Shown here: positions 19,504-32,421 of the stretch, piece by piece
Position numbering within the stretch: the stretch's first letter is position 1
Layout: every line of letters begins with the position of its first letter
From: Klebsiella pneumoniae
Lineage (GTDB): Bacteria > Pseudomonadota > Gammaproteobacteria > Steroidobacterales > Steroidobacteraceae
Length of the DNA stretch: 37,356 bases
Reading direction: 5' to 3'
Assembly (NCBI GenBank): GCA_945860725.1
Contig: CAMAQZ010000015.1
Span: 1-37,356 of the forward strand
Made by a program: the position numbers and the translations under genes
Notes under the pieces: model-generated
Told to the model about the DNA's origin: nothing
The model's database searches: none
What the model saw: the letters and a program-made list of their open reading frames with translations, nothing else

Positions 19504-20346
19504 TCAACCCTCCGCCGACCGGAACGCGCCCCAGACCTTCAGCGCATCGACCGTCTCGGCCACATCGTGCGTGCGGATGATACGCGCTCCGCCCTCGACC
19601 GCGGCGAGCGCGAGCGCAAGGCCACCCGCAAGGCGTTCGCCGGGGGGGCGCCCAGTGAGCGCACCGATCATGCTCTTGCGCGAGAGACCCGCGAGCAGCG
19701 GCAAGCCGGCGACGGCGAGCCGCGGCAAGCCCCGCAGCAGCGCCAGGTTGTGCGCCAGCGTCTTGCCGAACCCAAAGCCAGGGTCGAGGACCAACCGCCT
19801 GCGGGGGATACCGGCCGCTTCGCACTGCGTCACGCGCGCCTCGAGGAACGCCGCGACCTCGAGTACGACGTCCCCGTAGTGCGGTTCAGCCTGCATGGAA
19901 CCAGGCTCGCCCTGCATGTGCATCAGGCAGACGGCGGCATCGCTCGCGGCGACCGCCGCCAACGCGCCGGGCAGGCGCAGCGCCCGGACATCGTTGACGA
20001 GCGCGACGCCCTCAGCGAGACAAGGCACGATGACCTCAGGTTTGCTGCTATCGAGCGAGACCCGCGCGCCACGCGCGACCAAGGCCCGCACGACCGGCAG
20101 CACGCGCCGCAGTTCTTCTTCGGGCGGGACCGGCGTGGCACCCGGACGGGTGGACTCACCACCGACATCGATGAACGCGGCACCTGCAAGCAGCATGGAC
20201 TCGGCCGCTCGTAGGGCGTCATCGAGGGCGGCGTGCCGACCGCCGTCTGAGAAAGAATCGGGCGTGACATTGATCACTCCCATAACGAGGGGCTGCCGGA
20301 GATCTAGCGTTGCCCCGCGCAGGCCAAGGCCGACAGGCGTCAACAC
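19504..20346 (-). CDS. folP: Dihydropteroate synthase
   Basis: 280 aa from GTG 20346. It joins p-aminobenzoate to dihydropterin pyrophosphate in folate synthesis and is the target of sulfonamides. Signatures: VMGVINVTPDSFSDGG at about 22-37, DVGGESTRPGA near 60-70, LDPGFGFGKT near 190 and the basic SRKSMIG loop near 220. The GTG start gives an N-terminus that aligns with the E. coli enzyme; the first in-frame ATG lies inside the core motif and would truncate it. It starts 5 bp after ftsH, the conserved ftsH-folP-glmM arrangement. Confidence 0.97.
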   Translation of the reverse strand: MLTPVGLGLRGATLDLRQPLVMGVINVTPDSFSDGGRHAALDDALRAAESMLLAGAAFIDVGGESTRPGATPVPPEEELRRVLPVVRALVARGARVSLDSSKPEVIVPCLAEGVALVNDVRALRLPGALAAVAASDAAVCLMHMQGEPGSMQAEPHYGDVVLEVAAFLEARVTQCEAAGIPRRRLVLDPGFGFGKTLAHNLALLRGLPRLAVAGLPLLAGLSRKSMIGALTGRPPGERLAGGLALALAAVEGGARIIRTHDVAETVDALKVWGAFRSAEG

Positions 20347-20351
20347 GCCGG

Positions 20352-22280
<1,929 letters not shown>

Positions 22281-22467
22281 TTTCCGCCCTCGGTCGACGC
22301 CTTCCTTGACGCCGACGCCATTACCCCGAAACCGCCCAGTCTCAAGGGATTAAAATTACACTATCTACCCCGTTCCGACCAGTCGAACCGGGGGGTACGC
22401 CGTCACAATTTTCGACCGTGCCCCGAGCGGAAAGTTCGGAAGCTCAAGCCGCAGGTACAATGCGGGG
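22281..22467. promoter_or_regulatory. Divergent ftsH/yhbY intergenic region
   Basis: 187 bp with no gene. An AT-rich island near 22348-22366 stands out in the GC-rich background and probably carries the ftsH promoter; on the minus strand it is followed by CCCTTGAGA, close to a sigma-32 or sigma-70 -35, but I see no convincing -10. On the plus strand GTTCGGA-N15-TACAAT ends just before yhbY and is listed separately. Confidence 0.4.
22435..22461 (+). promoter_or_regulatory. Candidate yhbY promoter (leaderless layout)
   Basis: TTCGGA (22435-22440), a 15-bp spacer and TACAAT (22456-22461, five of six to the -10 consensus). The -10 ends 6 nt before GTG 22468, so transcription would begin at or next to the start codon. 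The -35 is weak. The same GTTCGGA-N15-TANAAT arrangement occurs before bamE. Confidence 0.3.
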
Positions 22468-22770
22468 GTGAAACTCACCGAACGACAGCGCCGCCATCTG
22501 CGCGGCCTCGCCCACGGGCTGAAGCCCGTGATCCAGATCGGCAATGCCGGCCTCACCGACGGAGTCACCGCCGAGACCGTGCGCGCGCTGCACGATCACG
22601 AGTTGATCAAGGTGCGGTTTTCCGGGGCGGATCGTGCTGCCCGAGAAGCCGGTCTCGAGTCGCTCGCTGCGCGCACGGACAGCACCCTCGTGACCCGGAT
22701 CGGACATGTGGCGGTATTTTATCGGCCGCGACTCGACCTACCGCGCATCGTATTGCCCGCCCCGGGATGA
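22468..22770 (+). CDS. yhbY: YhbY-family RNA-binding protein
   Basis: 100 aa from GTG 22468, a CRS1/YhbY (CRM) domain protein with an IF3-C-like fold. The family motif is clear: LTERQRRHLRGLAHGLKPVIQIGNAGLTDGV (its core GLKPVIQIGNAGLT near residues 18-31) and the following ALHDHELIKVRF. It associates with pre-50S ribosomes in E. coli. It runs opposite to its neighbours: divergent from ftsH and convergent with greA, a common arrangement in gammaproteobacteria. No Shine-Dalgarno sequence is visible before the start, and a -10-like TACAAT lies 6 nt upstream. Confidence 0.94.
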   Translation: MKLTERQRRHLRGLAHGLKPVIQIGNAGLTDGVTAETVRALHDHELIKVRFSGADRAAREAGLESLAARTDSTLVTRIGHVAVFYRPRLDLPRIVLPAPG

Positions 22771-22785
22771 CGCCCTCAGGCCGCC

Positions 22786-22800
22786 CCCTCGGTCGGAGGG
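22786..22800. terminator. Possible hairpin between convergent yhbY and greA
   Basis: CCCTC-ggtcg-GAGGG, a 5-bp G/C stem with a 5-base loop, occupies the end of the 30-bp gap between the two stop codons. No U-run follows on either strand, so this is at best a weak bidirectional stop. Confidence 0.25.
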
Positions 22801-23270
22801 TCAGTAGCGGATCGTGACGATCTCGTAGCTGCGGCTCCCGCCCGGGGTGACGACATCGACCACATCGCCTGCGGACTTGGCGATGAGGGCGCGCGCGATC
22901 GGCGAGTTGTAGGCGATCCGCCCGGCGCGGATGTCCGCCTCGTCCTCACCAACGATGGTGTAGGTGGCGTGCTTGCCGTCGTTCTCGTCAGCGAGTTCCA
23001 CGGTGGCACCGAACACGACCCGACCCGCGGGTGACAACGACGACACATCGATGATGTCGGCGGTGGATAGCTTGGACTCGATGTCGGCGATGCGGCCCTC
23101 GATGAAGCCCTGTTGTTCCCGCGCGGCGTGGTACTCGGCGTTCTCGGAGAGATCGCCATGACCGCGGGCTTCGGCGATCGCCTTGATGACGGCCGGCCGT
23201 TCCTCGGATCTGAGCTTCTTAAGGTCCGCGCGCAGCAGCTCTGCGCCGCGCAGCGTCATAGGATTGCGCT

Positions 23271-23274
<4 letters not shown>
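22801..23274 (-). CDS. greA: Transcription elongation factor GreA
   Basis: 157 aa, standard GreA length. The N-terminal coiled coil carries the acidic tip LSENAEY near residues 42-48 that enters the RNA polymerase secondary channel and promotes transcript cleavage; the C-terminal FKBP-like domain includes ELADENDG and [16 protein letters not shown]. It rescues backtracked polymerase. Its ATG overlaps the carB stop by 4 bp, so it is the last gene of carA-carB-greA, an arrangement also known in Pseudomonas. Confidence 0.97.
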
Positions 23275-26495
<3,221 letters not shown>

Positions 26496-26504
26496 GGCGG
26501 CGTC

Positions 26505-27632
26505 TCAGCGGGCCCGGCGCCGCTGCATCGCGGCGGTGAAGCGGCCGAACAGGTATTGCACATCGTGCGGTCCCGGGCTCGCCTCGGGGTGGCCCTGAAA
26601 ACTGAATGCGTCGCAGTCGGTACGTGCGACGCCCTGCAGCGTGCCGTCGAACAGCGAGCGGTGCGTGGCGAGGAGGTTCGCAGGCAGCGTCGCCTCATCG
26701 ATGGCGAAGCCGTGGTTCTGGGAGGTGATGAGCACCCTGCCGGTCTGCAGGTCCTGCACGGGGTGGTTCGCGCCGTGGTGCCCGAATTTCATCTTGACGG
26801 TGGCCGCACCGCTGGCGAGGCCGAGCAGTTGATGGCCGAGGCAGATGCCGAACACCGGCACACCGGCCGCGATGACGCGGCGGATGGCGCGGATGGCGTA
26901 GTCGCAGGGCTGCGGATCACCTGGCCCATTCGAGAGGAACACGCCCTCGGGCGCGAGCGCGAGCGCGTCCTCCGCCGAGGTCTCAGCGGGCAGCACGGTG
27001 ACGCGACAGCCGGCATCGACCAGCAGCCGCAAGATGTTGTGCTTGATGCCGTAGTCGAAGGCGACCACATGAAACGGCTTCTGTCCGGCCGCAGGGGGTG
27101 GCGGATCGAACTCGGATCCTTGGGTCCATTCGTAGCGCACGGGGGTGGTCGCGACCTTGGCGAGGTCCATCCCCTGCAGGCCCGGAAAGGTGCGCGCGCC
27201 AGCGATCGCCGCAGCAGGGTCCACCTTCGGCCCGGCGATGATGCAGCCTGCCTGCGCGCCCTTCTCGCGCAAGATCCGCGTCAGGCGGCGCGTGTCGATG
27301 CCCGCGATGGCGATCACGCCCTCTCTGGCGAGGAACGCAGGCAGCGTCTCTTGCATGCGCCAGTTGCTGGCACGCGGCGGCAGGTCGCGCACCACCAACC
27401 CTGCGGCCTGCGCACGGAGCGATTCCATGTCGAGCGAATTGATGCCGACATTGCCGATATGCGGATAGGTGAGCGTGACGATCTGTCGCAGATAGGACGG
27501 ATCGGTGAGGATCTCTTGATAGCCCGTCAGGGCGGTATTGAAGACGACTTCCCCTGCGGTGCTGCCTTGCGCGCCGATGGAGGTGCCCTGGAAGGTTGAA
27601 CCGTCCGCGAGCGCAAGCACTGCTTCGATCAA
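26505..27632 (-). CDS. carA: Carbamoyl-phosphate synthase small subunit (glutaminase)
   Basis: 375 aa from TTG 27632. Class I glutamine amidotransferase that releases ammonia for CarB. The nucleophile Cys264 sits in [11 protein letters not shown] and the catalytic pair His348/Glu350 in [10 protein letters not shown]. The TTG start is supported by GGGGAG 7 nt upstream and by an N-terminus ([15 protein letters not shown]) that aligns with E. coli CarA from its first residue; no in-frame ATG exists before the core. The stop of an upstream arginine-rich open frame overlaps this TTG, and the leader carries attenuator-like structures, so regulation by translation or attenuation is likely. Confidence 0.97.
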   Translation of the reverse strand: MIEAVLALADGSTFQGTSIGAQGSTAGEVVFNTALTGYQEILTDPSYLRQIVTLTYPHIGNVGINSLDMESLRAQAAGLVVRDLPPRASNWRMQETLPAFLAREGVIAIAGIDTRRLTRILREKGAQAGCIIAGPKVDPAAAIAGARTFPGLQGMDLAKVATTPVRYEWTQGSEFDPPPPAAGQKPFHVVAFDYGIKHNILRLLVDAGCRVTVLPAETSAEDALALAPEGVFLSNGPGDPQPCDYAIRAIRRVIAAGVPVFGICLGHQLLGLASGAATVKMKFGHHGANHPVQDLQTGRVLITSQNHGFAIDEATLPANLLATHRSLFDGTLQGVARTDCDAFSFQGHPEASPGPHDVQYLFGRFTAAMQRRRAR

Positions 27633-27721
27633 GCGTCCACTCCCCGGCCACGACGAAGGCGGCCCCGACGAAAAAATCCCCGACGCAGAAGCGGGTGTCG
27701 GATGTGCAAAGCGGGAGACAT
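27629..27721 (-). CDS. Candidate arginine-rich leader peptide upstream of carA
   Basis: 30-codon frame from ATG 27721, the first ATG downstream of the predicted carA transcription start. Nine residues are Arg: position 8, pairs at 13-14, 18-19 and 23-24, and singles at 21 and 26. The TGA stop overlaps the carA TTG start (CTTGATC). GGGAGG lies 11 nt before the ATG. Since carbamoyl phosphate is an arginine precursor, Arg codons would suit a sensor of charged tRNA-Arg. Caution: random frames in GC-rich DNA are often Arg-rich, so translation is unproven. Confidence 0.4.
   Translation of the reverse strand: MSPALHIRHPLLRRGFFRRGRLRRGRGVDA
27671..27703 (-). terminator. Candidate intrinsic terminator in the carA leader (attenuator)
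   Basis: In the minus-strand RNA, CCGAC (27684-27680 complement on the far arm) and its partner GTCGG form a 5-bp stem; adding AUCC/GGAU gives seven pairs with a two-base bulge. It is followed by six U (27671-27676). It lies inside the leader before carA, so it would stop transcription early rather than end an operon. The upstream arm is also needed for the competing pair ACATCC/GGATGT. Confidence 0.45.
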
Positions 27722-27740
27722 CCTTTCGAATGCCTCCCGC
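27711..27740 (-). promoter_or_regulatory. Strong leader hairpin upstream of carA
   Basis: GCGGGAGGCAT and ATGTCTCCCGC pair over 11 bp (one G.U) around an 8-base loop. The 3' arm holds the leader-peptide ATG and the 5' arm its GGGAGG. The 3' arm also contains most of GGATGT (27718-27723), which can instead pair with ACATCC (27700-27705), so this fold and the next are mutually exclusive. Confidence 0.6.
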
Positions 27741-27777
27741 CTTGCTGGGACTAACCCGGCTATCGGATTAGAAGGAA

Positions 27778-27806
27778 AGTCTACGTTTTCCCCCCCCCTC
27801 TGTCCA
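27778..27806 (-). promoter_or_regulatory. Candidate carA promoter
   Basis: Minus strand: -35 TGGACA (27801-27806, five of six), 17-bp spacer, -10 TAGACT (27778-27783, four of six). Predicted start is near 27771, about 140 nt before carA. The spacer contains a run of nine G. Confidence 0.55.
27790..27798. repeat. Nine-base C/G homopolymer in the carA promoter spacer
   Basis: Nine consecutive C on the plus strand (G on the coding strand) fall between the -35 and -10 of the candidate carA promoter. Runs this long are prone to replication slippage, and a one-base change would alter the 17-bp spacing. Confidence 0.8.
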
Positions 27807-27812
27807 TGGACA
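27801..27812. promoter_or_regulatory. 12-bp perfect palindrome overlapping the carA -35
   Basis: TGTCCATGGACA equals its own reverse complement and contains the -35 TGGACA. It is flanked by CCCC..TC and AA..GGGG, which extend the symmetry imperfectly. The position is that of a repressor operator; the regulator is unknown. It is not a terminator, having no U-run on either strand. Confidence 0.5.
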
Positions 27813-27875
27813 AAAGGGGTTAAACGCACGAAATAGGGCCTCACCCAGAACATCGAAAAAACTGCGGAAAACGCC

Positions 27876-28691
27876 CTAAACTATTGTTTTTAAACCGATT
27901 ACATCAAGCATTTCGTACCGTCCAGCCGGCCGGCCGACCAGCCAACGGGCGGCCTGCAGGGCGCCGCGGGCGAAGATCGCCCGGTCGGTGGCCCGGTGCC
28001 CTAGGGTGATCGCTTCGCCCGTCCCGACGAACCGCAGTTCATGCTCGCCGACGATATCGCCGCCCCGCAACACCGCAAAGCCGATCCCACCCTCGACCCG
28101 TAGCCCATCGCGCACCTCCGGCAGCCGCAGCGCTTCGAGAGACGCACCTCGACCCTCTGCCGCTGCACGTCCGAGCGCGAGCGCCGTTCCCGAGGGTGCG
28201 TCGCGCTTGGCGCGGTGATGGGATTCGACGATCTCGATGTCGTATGCGGCGGGCAGCGCGCGCGCTGCGGCGCGCACCAACTCGATGAGGAGCGTCACGC
28301 CGATGCTGGTGTTGGGCGCGATGAGCACCGGCACGCGCTGCGCGGCAGCGGCAGCGACCGAGTCGACTCCAGCACCGAGACCGGTGGTACCGACCAACAC
28401 CGCGACCCCTCGCGAGGCGCAGGTGGCGAGATGCGAAGCGGTGGCAGAGGGGGTGGAAAAATCGATCACGACATCCGCCGGCTCGGTCGCTGTCGACAAC
28501 GCCGCCTCGAGATCGTCGAGCACCGGCACGCCGAGCGCCCCGATGCCGGCCAGCACGCCGAGATCACGCCCGATCGCAGTGCTGCCCGCATGGTCTACCG
28601 CGCCGACAACGCGCACTTCCGGATCCACCGCGCATCCGCGCGCGATGGCAAGACCCATCCGACCCGCCGCTCCCACGATCACCAAACGCAT
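27876..28691 (-). CDS. dapB: 4-hydroxy-tetrahydrodipicolinate reductase
   Basis: 271 aa from ATG 28691. NAD(P)H-dependent step of the diaminopimelate/lysine pathway. The Rossmann motif VIVGAAGRMG is at residues 4-13, the GTTG loop near 101-104, and the active-site stretch SHHRAKRDAPSGTA holds His158, His159 and Lys162. AGGA lies 7 nt before the start, inside the dnaJ end; the dnaJ stop is 1 bp upstream, so dapB can be read with the heat-shock genes. Upstream in-frame codons lie within dnaJ and are excluded. Downstream is the 243-bp carA leader region. Confidence 0.97.
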   Translation of the reverse strand: MRLVIVGAAGRMGLAIARGCAVDPEVRVVGAVDHAGSTAIGRDLGVLAGIGALGVPVLDDLEAALSTATEPADVVIDFSTPSATASHLATCASRGVAVLVGTTGLGAGVDSVAAAAAQRVPVLIAPNTSIGVTLLIELVRAAARALPAAYDIEIVESHHRAKRDAPSGTALALGRAAAEGRGASLEALRLPEVRDGLRVEGGIGFAVLRGGDIVGEHELRFVGTGEAITLGHRATDRAIFARGALQAARWLVGRPAGRYEMLDVIGLKTIV

Positions 28692-28692
28692 A

Positions 28693-29820
28693 TTACCGTC
28701 CTGCGAAAAAGCGCCTGACACCCTCGAAGAACCCTTGCTCGCGCGGCGTATGTGCCCGACCGTCACCCCGCAGCGATTGGTCGAACTGACTCAGCAGCTC
28801 GCGCTGCTCCGCCGACAGATCCACAGGCGTTTCTACCACAACGCGGCAGTAGAGATCGCCCCGCGCACCGCCACGCACCGGCTTCACACCTTGGTCGCGC
28901 AAGCGGAACACCCGCCCCGACTGCGTACCGTTCGGCACCTTGATGGACAGCTCGCCCTGCAGCGTCGGCACCTTAACCGAGCCGCCGAGGGTGGCCGTGG
29001 CGAAGCTCACCGGCACTTCGCAGGTGAGATCGTCACCCTCGCGTTCAAAGATCGGATGCGCACGCACCGCGATCTCGACATAAAGATCGCCCGCAGGCCC
29101 ACCGTTACGGCCTGCCTCGCCCTCGCCCGTGAGCCGGATGCGATCACCGGTCGAGACGCCGGCGGGTACCTTGACCGACAGCGTGCGCGTGCGGCGCACA
29201 CGACCCTGGCCGAGACAGGTATCGCAGGGGTTCTTGACGATACGACCGGTGCCGCGACAGCGCGAACACGGTTGCTGTATCTGGAAGAAACCCTGGGAGA
29301 CACGCACCGAACCACTGCCGTTGCAGGTGTCGCAGTTGACGGGCGAGGAACCCTTGGCAGCACCGCTGCCCGTGCAGGTCTCACACTCTATGAGCCGTGG
29401 CAGACTGATCTCGCAGGTATGCCCAAATACCGCCTCCGGCAACTCGAGCTCGAGTTCATAGCGCAGATCGGCACCGCGGAAGACCTGCGAGCGCCCCCCA
29501 CGACGACCAGCGCCGAAGATATCGCCGAAGACATCGCCGAAGATATCGCCGAAGTCCGCTCCACCCGCAGCACCCGCGCCACCTTGGCGCGCCGCATCGA
29601 GACCGTCGTGCCCATGCTGGTCGTAGACCGCACGCTTCCGCGCATCGGCGAGCACTTCGTAGGCTTCTTTGGCCTGTTTGAAGCGCTCTTCGGCGTCCTT
29701 ATCATCCGGATTTCGGTCCGGATGGAATTTCATGGCGAGCCGCCGATAGGCCTTCTTGATCTCGGCCTCATCGGCGGTCTTCGGCACACCGAGGACCGTG
29801 TAATAGTCGGACTTGGCCAT
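28693..29820 (-). CDS. dnaJ: Chaperone protein DnaJ (Hsp40)
   Basis: 375 aa, type I DnaJ. The J domain (1-70) has the HPD motif at 33-35 that triggers DnaK ATPase. A Gly/Phe region with repeated GDIFGD-like units follows (about 70-115). Four zinc-finger repeats [24 protein letters not shown] and CDTCLGQG lie near 140-210, and a C-terminal substrate-binding domain completes it. It delivers unfolded substrates to DnaK. It begins 25 bp after the dnaK stop and is followed 1 bp later by dapB. Confidence 0.98.
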   Translation of the reverse strand: MAKSDYYTVLGVPKTADEAEIKKAYRRLAMKFHPDRNPDDKDAEERFKQAKEAYEVLADARKRAVYDQHGHDGLDAARQGGAGAAGGADFGDIFGDVFGDIFGAGRRGGRSQVFRGADLRYELELELPEAVFGHTCEISLPRLIECETCTGSGAAKGSSPVNCDTCNGSGSVRVSQGFFQIQQPCSRCRGTGRIVKNPCDTCLGQGRVRRTRTLSVKVPAGVSTGDRIRLTGEGEAGRNGGPAGDLYVEIAVRAHPIFEREGDDLTCEVPVSFATATLGGSVKVPTLQGELSIKVPNGTQSGRVFRLRDQGVKPVRGGARGDLYCRVVVETPVDLSAEQRELLSQFDQSLRGDGRAHTPREQGFFEGVRRFFAGR

Positions 29821-29845
29821 GGGTGGCTAGCGGTCGCGCGTGGCC

Positions 29846-31771
29846 TTACGAGGCCTTGCGATCCTTGTCGTCGCTCTTGACCTCTTCGAACTCGGCATCG
29901 AGCACATCGCTGTCGCCCCGATCGCCGGAAGGCGCGGGCTCGGCGCCACCTGCCTGCGCGGCATAGGCCATCTGCGCGAGCGACTGCGAAGCCTGCATGA
30001 CCGCTTCGAGCTTCTTCTCGATCTTGTCCTTGTCGTCACCCTTGATCACGGCCTTGAGATCCGACATCGCCGATTCGACCTTGGCCCGCTCCTCGCCCGG
30101 CACCTTGTCGCCGAGCTCCTGCAGCGTCTGCTCGAGGTTGTGCACCATGCCGTCGGCTTTGTTGCGCGTCTCGACGAGCTCACGGAACCTCTTGTCCTCC
30201 TCGGCGTGCGCCTCGGCGTCTCGGACCATGCGCTTGATCTCGTCCTCGGTGATACCCGAGGACGCCTTGATGACGATGCGCTGCTCCTTGCCGGTCGCCT
30301 TGTCCTTCGCCGAGACATTGAGGATGCCGTTGGCGTCGATGTCGAAGGTGACCTCGACCTGCGGCGCGCCGCGACGCGCCGCGGGGATGTCCGTGAGGTC
30401 GAACTTGCCGAGCGACTTGTTGTCGAGCGCACGATCACGCTCGCCCTGCAGCACGTGGATGGTGACAGCGGTCTGGTGGTCCTCGGCGGTGGAGAACACC
30501 TGCGAATGCTTGGTCGGGATCGTGGTGTTCTTCTCGATGAGCTTGGTCATCACGCCGCCCAGCGTCTCGAGGCCGAGCGACAGCGGCGAGACGTCGAGCA
30601 GCAGCACATCCTTCACTTCGCCGGCGAGCACGCCGCCCTGGATCGCGGCACCGACCGCCACCGCTTCATCGGGGTTGACGTCTTTGCGCGGCTCCTGACC
30701 GAAAAAATCTTTGACCTGCTTCTGGACGAGCGGCATGCGCGTCTGGCCACCGACGAGGATCACCTCGGCGATGTCGCCGACGGAAATCTTGGCATCCTGC
30801 ACGGCGATACGGCAGGGGTCGATGGTGCGCTTGACGAGGTCCTCGACCAGCGACTCGAGCTTGGCGCGGGTGAGCTTGACCGCCAAGTGCTTCGGTCCCG
30901 AGGCGTCCATGGTGATGTAGGGCAGATTGATGTCGGTCTGCTGGCTGGAGGACAGCTCGACCTTGGCCTTCTCGGCGGCTTCCTTGAGGCGCTGCATCGC
31001 GAGGGGATCCTTACGGACATCGACACCGGATTCTTTGATGAACTCCTCGGCGAGGAAGTTGATCACCCGCAGGTCGAAGTCCTCGCCACCGAGGAAGGTG
31101 TCACCGTTAGTCGAGAGCACCTCGAACTGGCGCTCGCCGTCGACCTCGGCGATCTCGATGATCGAGACGTCGAAAGTGCCGCCACCGAGATCGTAGACCG
31201 CGATCTTGCGGTCGCCACCCGCCTTGTCGAGGCCATAGGCCAGCGCCGCCGCAGTCGGCTCGTTGATGATGCGCTTGACGTTGAGTCCGGCGATGCGACC
31301 GGCGTCCTTGGTCGCCTGGCGCTGCGAATCATTGAAGTACGCCGGGACCGTGACCACGGCATCGGTGACCTCTTCACCGAGAAAATCCTCCGCGGTCTTC
31401 TTCATCTTCATGAGCACGCGCGCCGAGATCTCGGGCGGCGCCATCTTTCGTCCCTGTGCCTCGACCCACGCATCGCCGTTCTCGGCCTTGACGATGCGGT
31501 AAGGCACCATGCCGATGTCCTTCTGGACGATCTTCTCGTCGAAACGCCGACCAATGAGTCGCTTCACGGCGTAGAGCGTATTGGCCGGATTGGTGACCGC
31601 CTGGCGCTTGGCCGACTGGCCGACCACCACTTCGTCGTCCTTGGTGAAGGCGACGACGGAGGGCGTGGTGCGATCCCCCTCACTGTTCTCGATCACGCGC
31701 GGCTTGCCGCCATCCATAACCGCGACGCAAGAGTTCGTGGTCCCAAGATCGATGCCGATGACTTTGCCCAT
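29846..31771 (-). CDS. dnaK: Chaperone protein DnaK (Hsp70)
   Basis: 641 aa. N-terminal ATPase domain opens with [13 protein letters not shown] and contains [11 protein letters not shown] near residue 195 and the TPS...VAF segment near 35-45. Substrate-binding domain from about 385, lid after 500, and a C-terminus with LDAEFEEVK, a version of the EEVD-like tail. Works with DnaJ and GrpE in protein folding and in control of the heat-shock response. GGAG lies 9 nt before ATG 31771. A near-consensus sigma-32 promoter lies in the 104-bp gap after grpE, so dnaK can be induced separately from hrcA and grpE. Confidence 0.99.
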   Translation of the reverse strand: MGKVIGIDLGTTNSCVAVMDGGKPRVIENSEGDRTTPSVVAFTKDDEVVVGQSAKRQAVTNPANTLYAVKRLIGRRFDEKIVQKDIGMVPYRIVKAENGDAWVEAQGRKMAPPEISARVLMKMKKTAEDFLGEEVTDAVVTVPAYFNDSQRQATKDAGRIAGLNVKRIINEPTAAALAYGLDKAGGDRKIAVYDLGGGTFDVSIIEIAEVDGERQFEVLSTNGDTFLGGEDFDLRVINFLAEEFIKESGVDVRKDPLAMQRLKEAAEKAKVELSSSQQTDINLPYITMDASGPKHLAVKLTRAKLESLVEDLVKRTIDPCRIAVQDAKISVGDIAEVILVGGQTRMPLVQKQVKDFFGQEPRKDVNPDEAVAVGAAIQGGVLAGEVKDVLLLDVSPLSLGLETLGGVMTKLIEKNTTIPTKHSQVFSTAEDHQTAVTIHVLQGERDRALDNKSLGKFDLTDIPAARRGAPQVEVTFDIDANGILNVSAKDKATGKEQRIVIKASSGITEDEIKRMVRDAEAHAEEDKRFRELVETRNKADGMVHNLEQTLQELGDKVPGEERAKVESAMSDLKAVIKGDDKDKIEKKLEAVMQASQSLAQMAYAAQAGGAEPAPSGDRGDSDVLDAEFEEVKSDDKDRKAS

Positions 31772-31799
31772 GGTGGTCTGCTCCGCTGCGTTCGTTATG

Positions 31800-31812
31800 G
31801 CCCCGTTGGGGC
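31800..31812 (-). other. Hairpin in the dnaK 5' untranslated region
   Basis: GCCCC-AAC-GGGGC, five G/C pairs with a three-base loop, lies between the predicted sigma-32 start and the dnaK ATG, about 28 nt before the start codon. It leaves the ribosome site free; an effect on mRNA stability is possible. Confidence 0.5.
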
Positions 31813-31826
31813 ACCTATGTCGCTGT

Positions 31827-31855
31827 TAAGTGGGGTCGCCTGTGGCTGATTCAAG
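31827..31855 (-). promoter_or_regulatory. Sigma-32 (RpoH) heat-shock promoter of dnaK
   Basis: Minus strand: -35 CCCCTTGAA (core CTTGAA 31850-31855), 14-bp spacer, -10 CCCCACTTA (31827-31835), eight of nine to the known CCCCATTTA. Spacing is ideal for RpoH. Predicted start near 31820 gives a leader of about 50 nt. rpoH itself is not in the window. Confidence 0.8.
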
Positions 31856-31875
31856 GGGCGGGCGCGATGTGCCCG

Positions 31876-32421
31876 TCAGTCCGGGGCTCGGGCGACGACC
31901 ACCCGGGCGGCACGCAGCAGCCGACCATTGAGGCTGTAGCCGCGCTGCACCGCGAGCAGCACGGACCCCGGCTCGGCCGTGGCCGAGGGCTGGGCGGCCA
32001 CTGCCTCGTGCTGATGGGCATCGAAGGGCTGCCCGGTCGGGTCGAGTTCGGTGATGCCGATGCGCTCGAGCACCTTCTGCAGCAGGCGCAGCGTGGCCGC
32101 CTGCCCCTCGGCAAGCGCCGCCGCATCCGCCCGACCCGCGTTCTCGACGGCGAGGTCGAGGCTGTCCTTCACAGGCAGCAACTCTTGTGCGAGGCGCTCG
32201 ATGCCGAAACGGTGCGCCTGTTCGACATCGCGCTGGGCGCGCTTGCGGACGTTGTCGAGTTCAGCGACCGCGCGCAGATGTTGATCGCGCTGCTGCTGGC
32301 AACGGGCCTCGGCATCGGCGAGCAGTGCCTTGAGGTCATCCGGCGTCAAACCCTCGTCCATCGGGGCGGTGCCAGGTGACGCGGGATCCGGGGTGTGAGA
32401 TGCGGGGGTGTCGGACATCAT
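31876..32421 (-). CDS. grpE: Nucleotide exchange factor GrpE
   Basis: 181 aa. A disordered acidic/Pro-rich N-terminus (about 1-35), a long coiled-coil helix (about 36-95, LLADAEARCQQQRDQHLRAV and VRKRAQRDVEQAHRFGIERL), then the beta domain ending in ALQRGYSLNGRLLRAARVVVA (key: GY.LNGRLLRAA.V.V). It releases ADP from DnaK and acts as a thermosensor in E. coli. Two adjacent ATG codons occur (32421, 32418); the second has the better distance (7 nt) from AAGG. Both can pair in a small hairpin. The gene lies 96 bp after hrcA. Confidence 0.96.
   Translation of the reverse strand: MMSDTPASHTPDPASPGTAPMDEGLTPDDLKALLADAEARCQQQRDQHLRAVAELDNVRKRAQRDVEQAHRFGIERLAQELLPVKDSLDLAVENAGRADAAALAEGQAATLRLLQKVLERIGITELDPTGQPFDAHQHEAVAAQPSATAEPGSVLLAVQRGYSLNGRLLRAARVVVARAPD

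Noticed and set aside
18167-19825. Longer N-terminal extensions of glmM, nuoB, nuoC, nuoI, nuoJ, nuoE and dapB
   Set aside because: The added residues lie inside the upstream genes, are Arg-rich shadow sequence and do not match the families; starts with a ribosome site or a stop/start overlap were used instead.
22336-22368. Sigma-32 promoter before ftsH
   Set aside because: CCCTTGAGA resembles a -35, but the sequence 13-15 bp downstream is GGGGTAATG rather than CCCCATTTA.
27797-27820. Hairpin CCCC..TGTCCATGGACA..GGGG as a dapB terminator
   Set aside because: No U-run follows in either direction; its overlap with the -35 makes an operator more likely.
27722-27853. A longer 74-codon version of the carA leader frame starting at ATG 27853
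   Set aside because: That ATG lies upstream of the predicted promoter and would not be in the carA transcript; only the part from ATG 27721 is considered.
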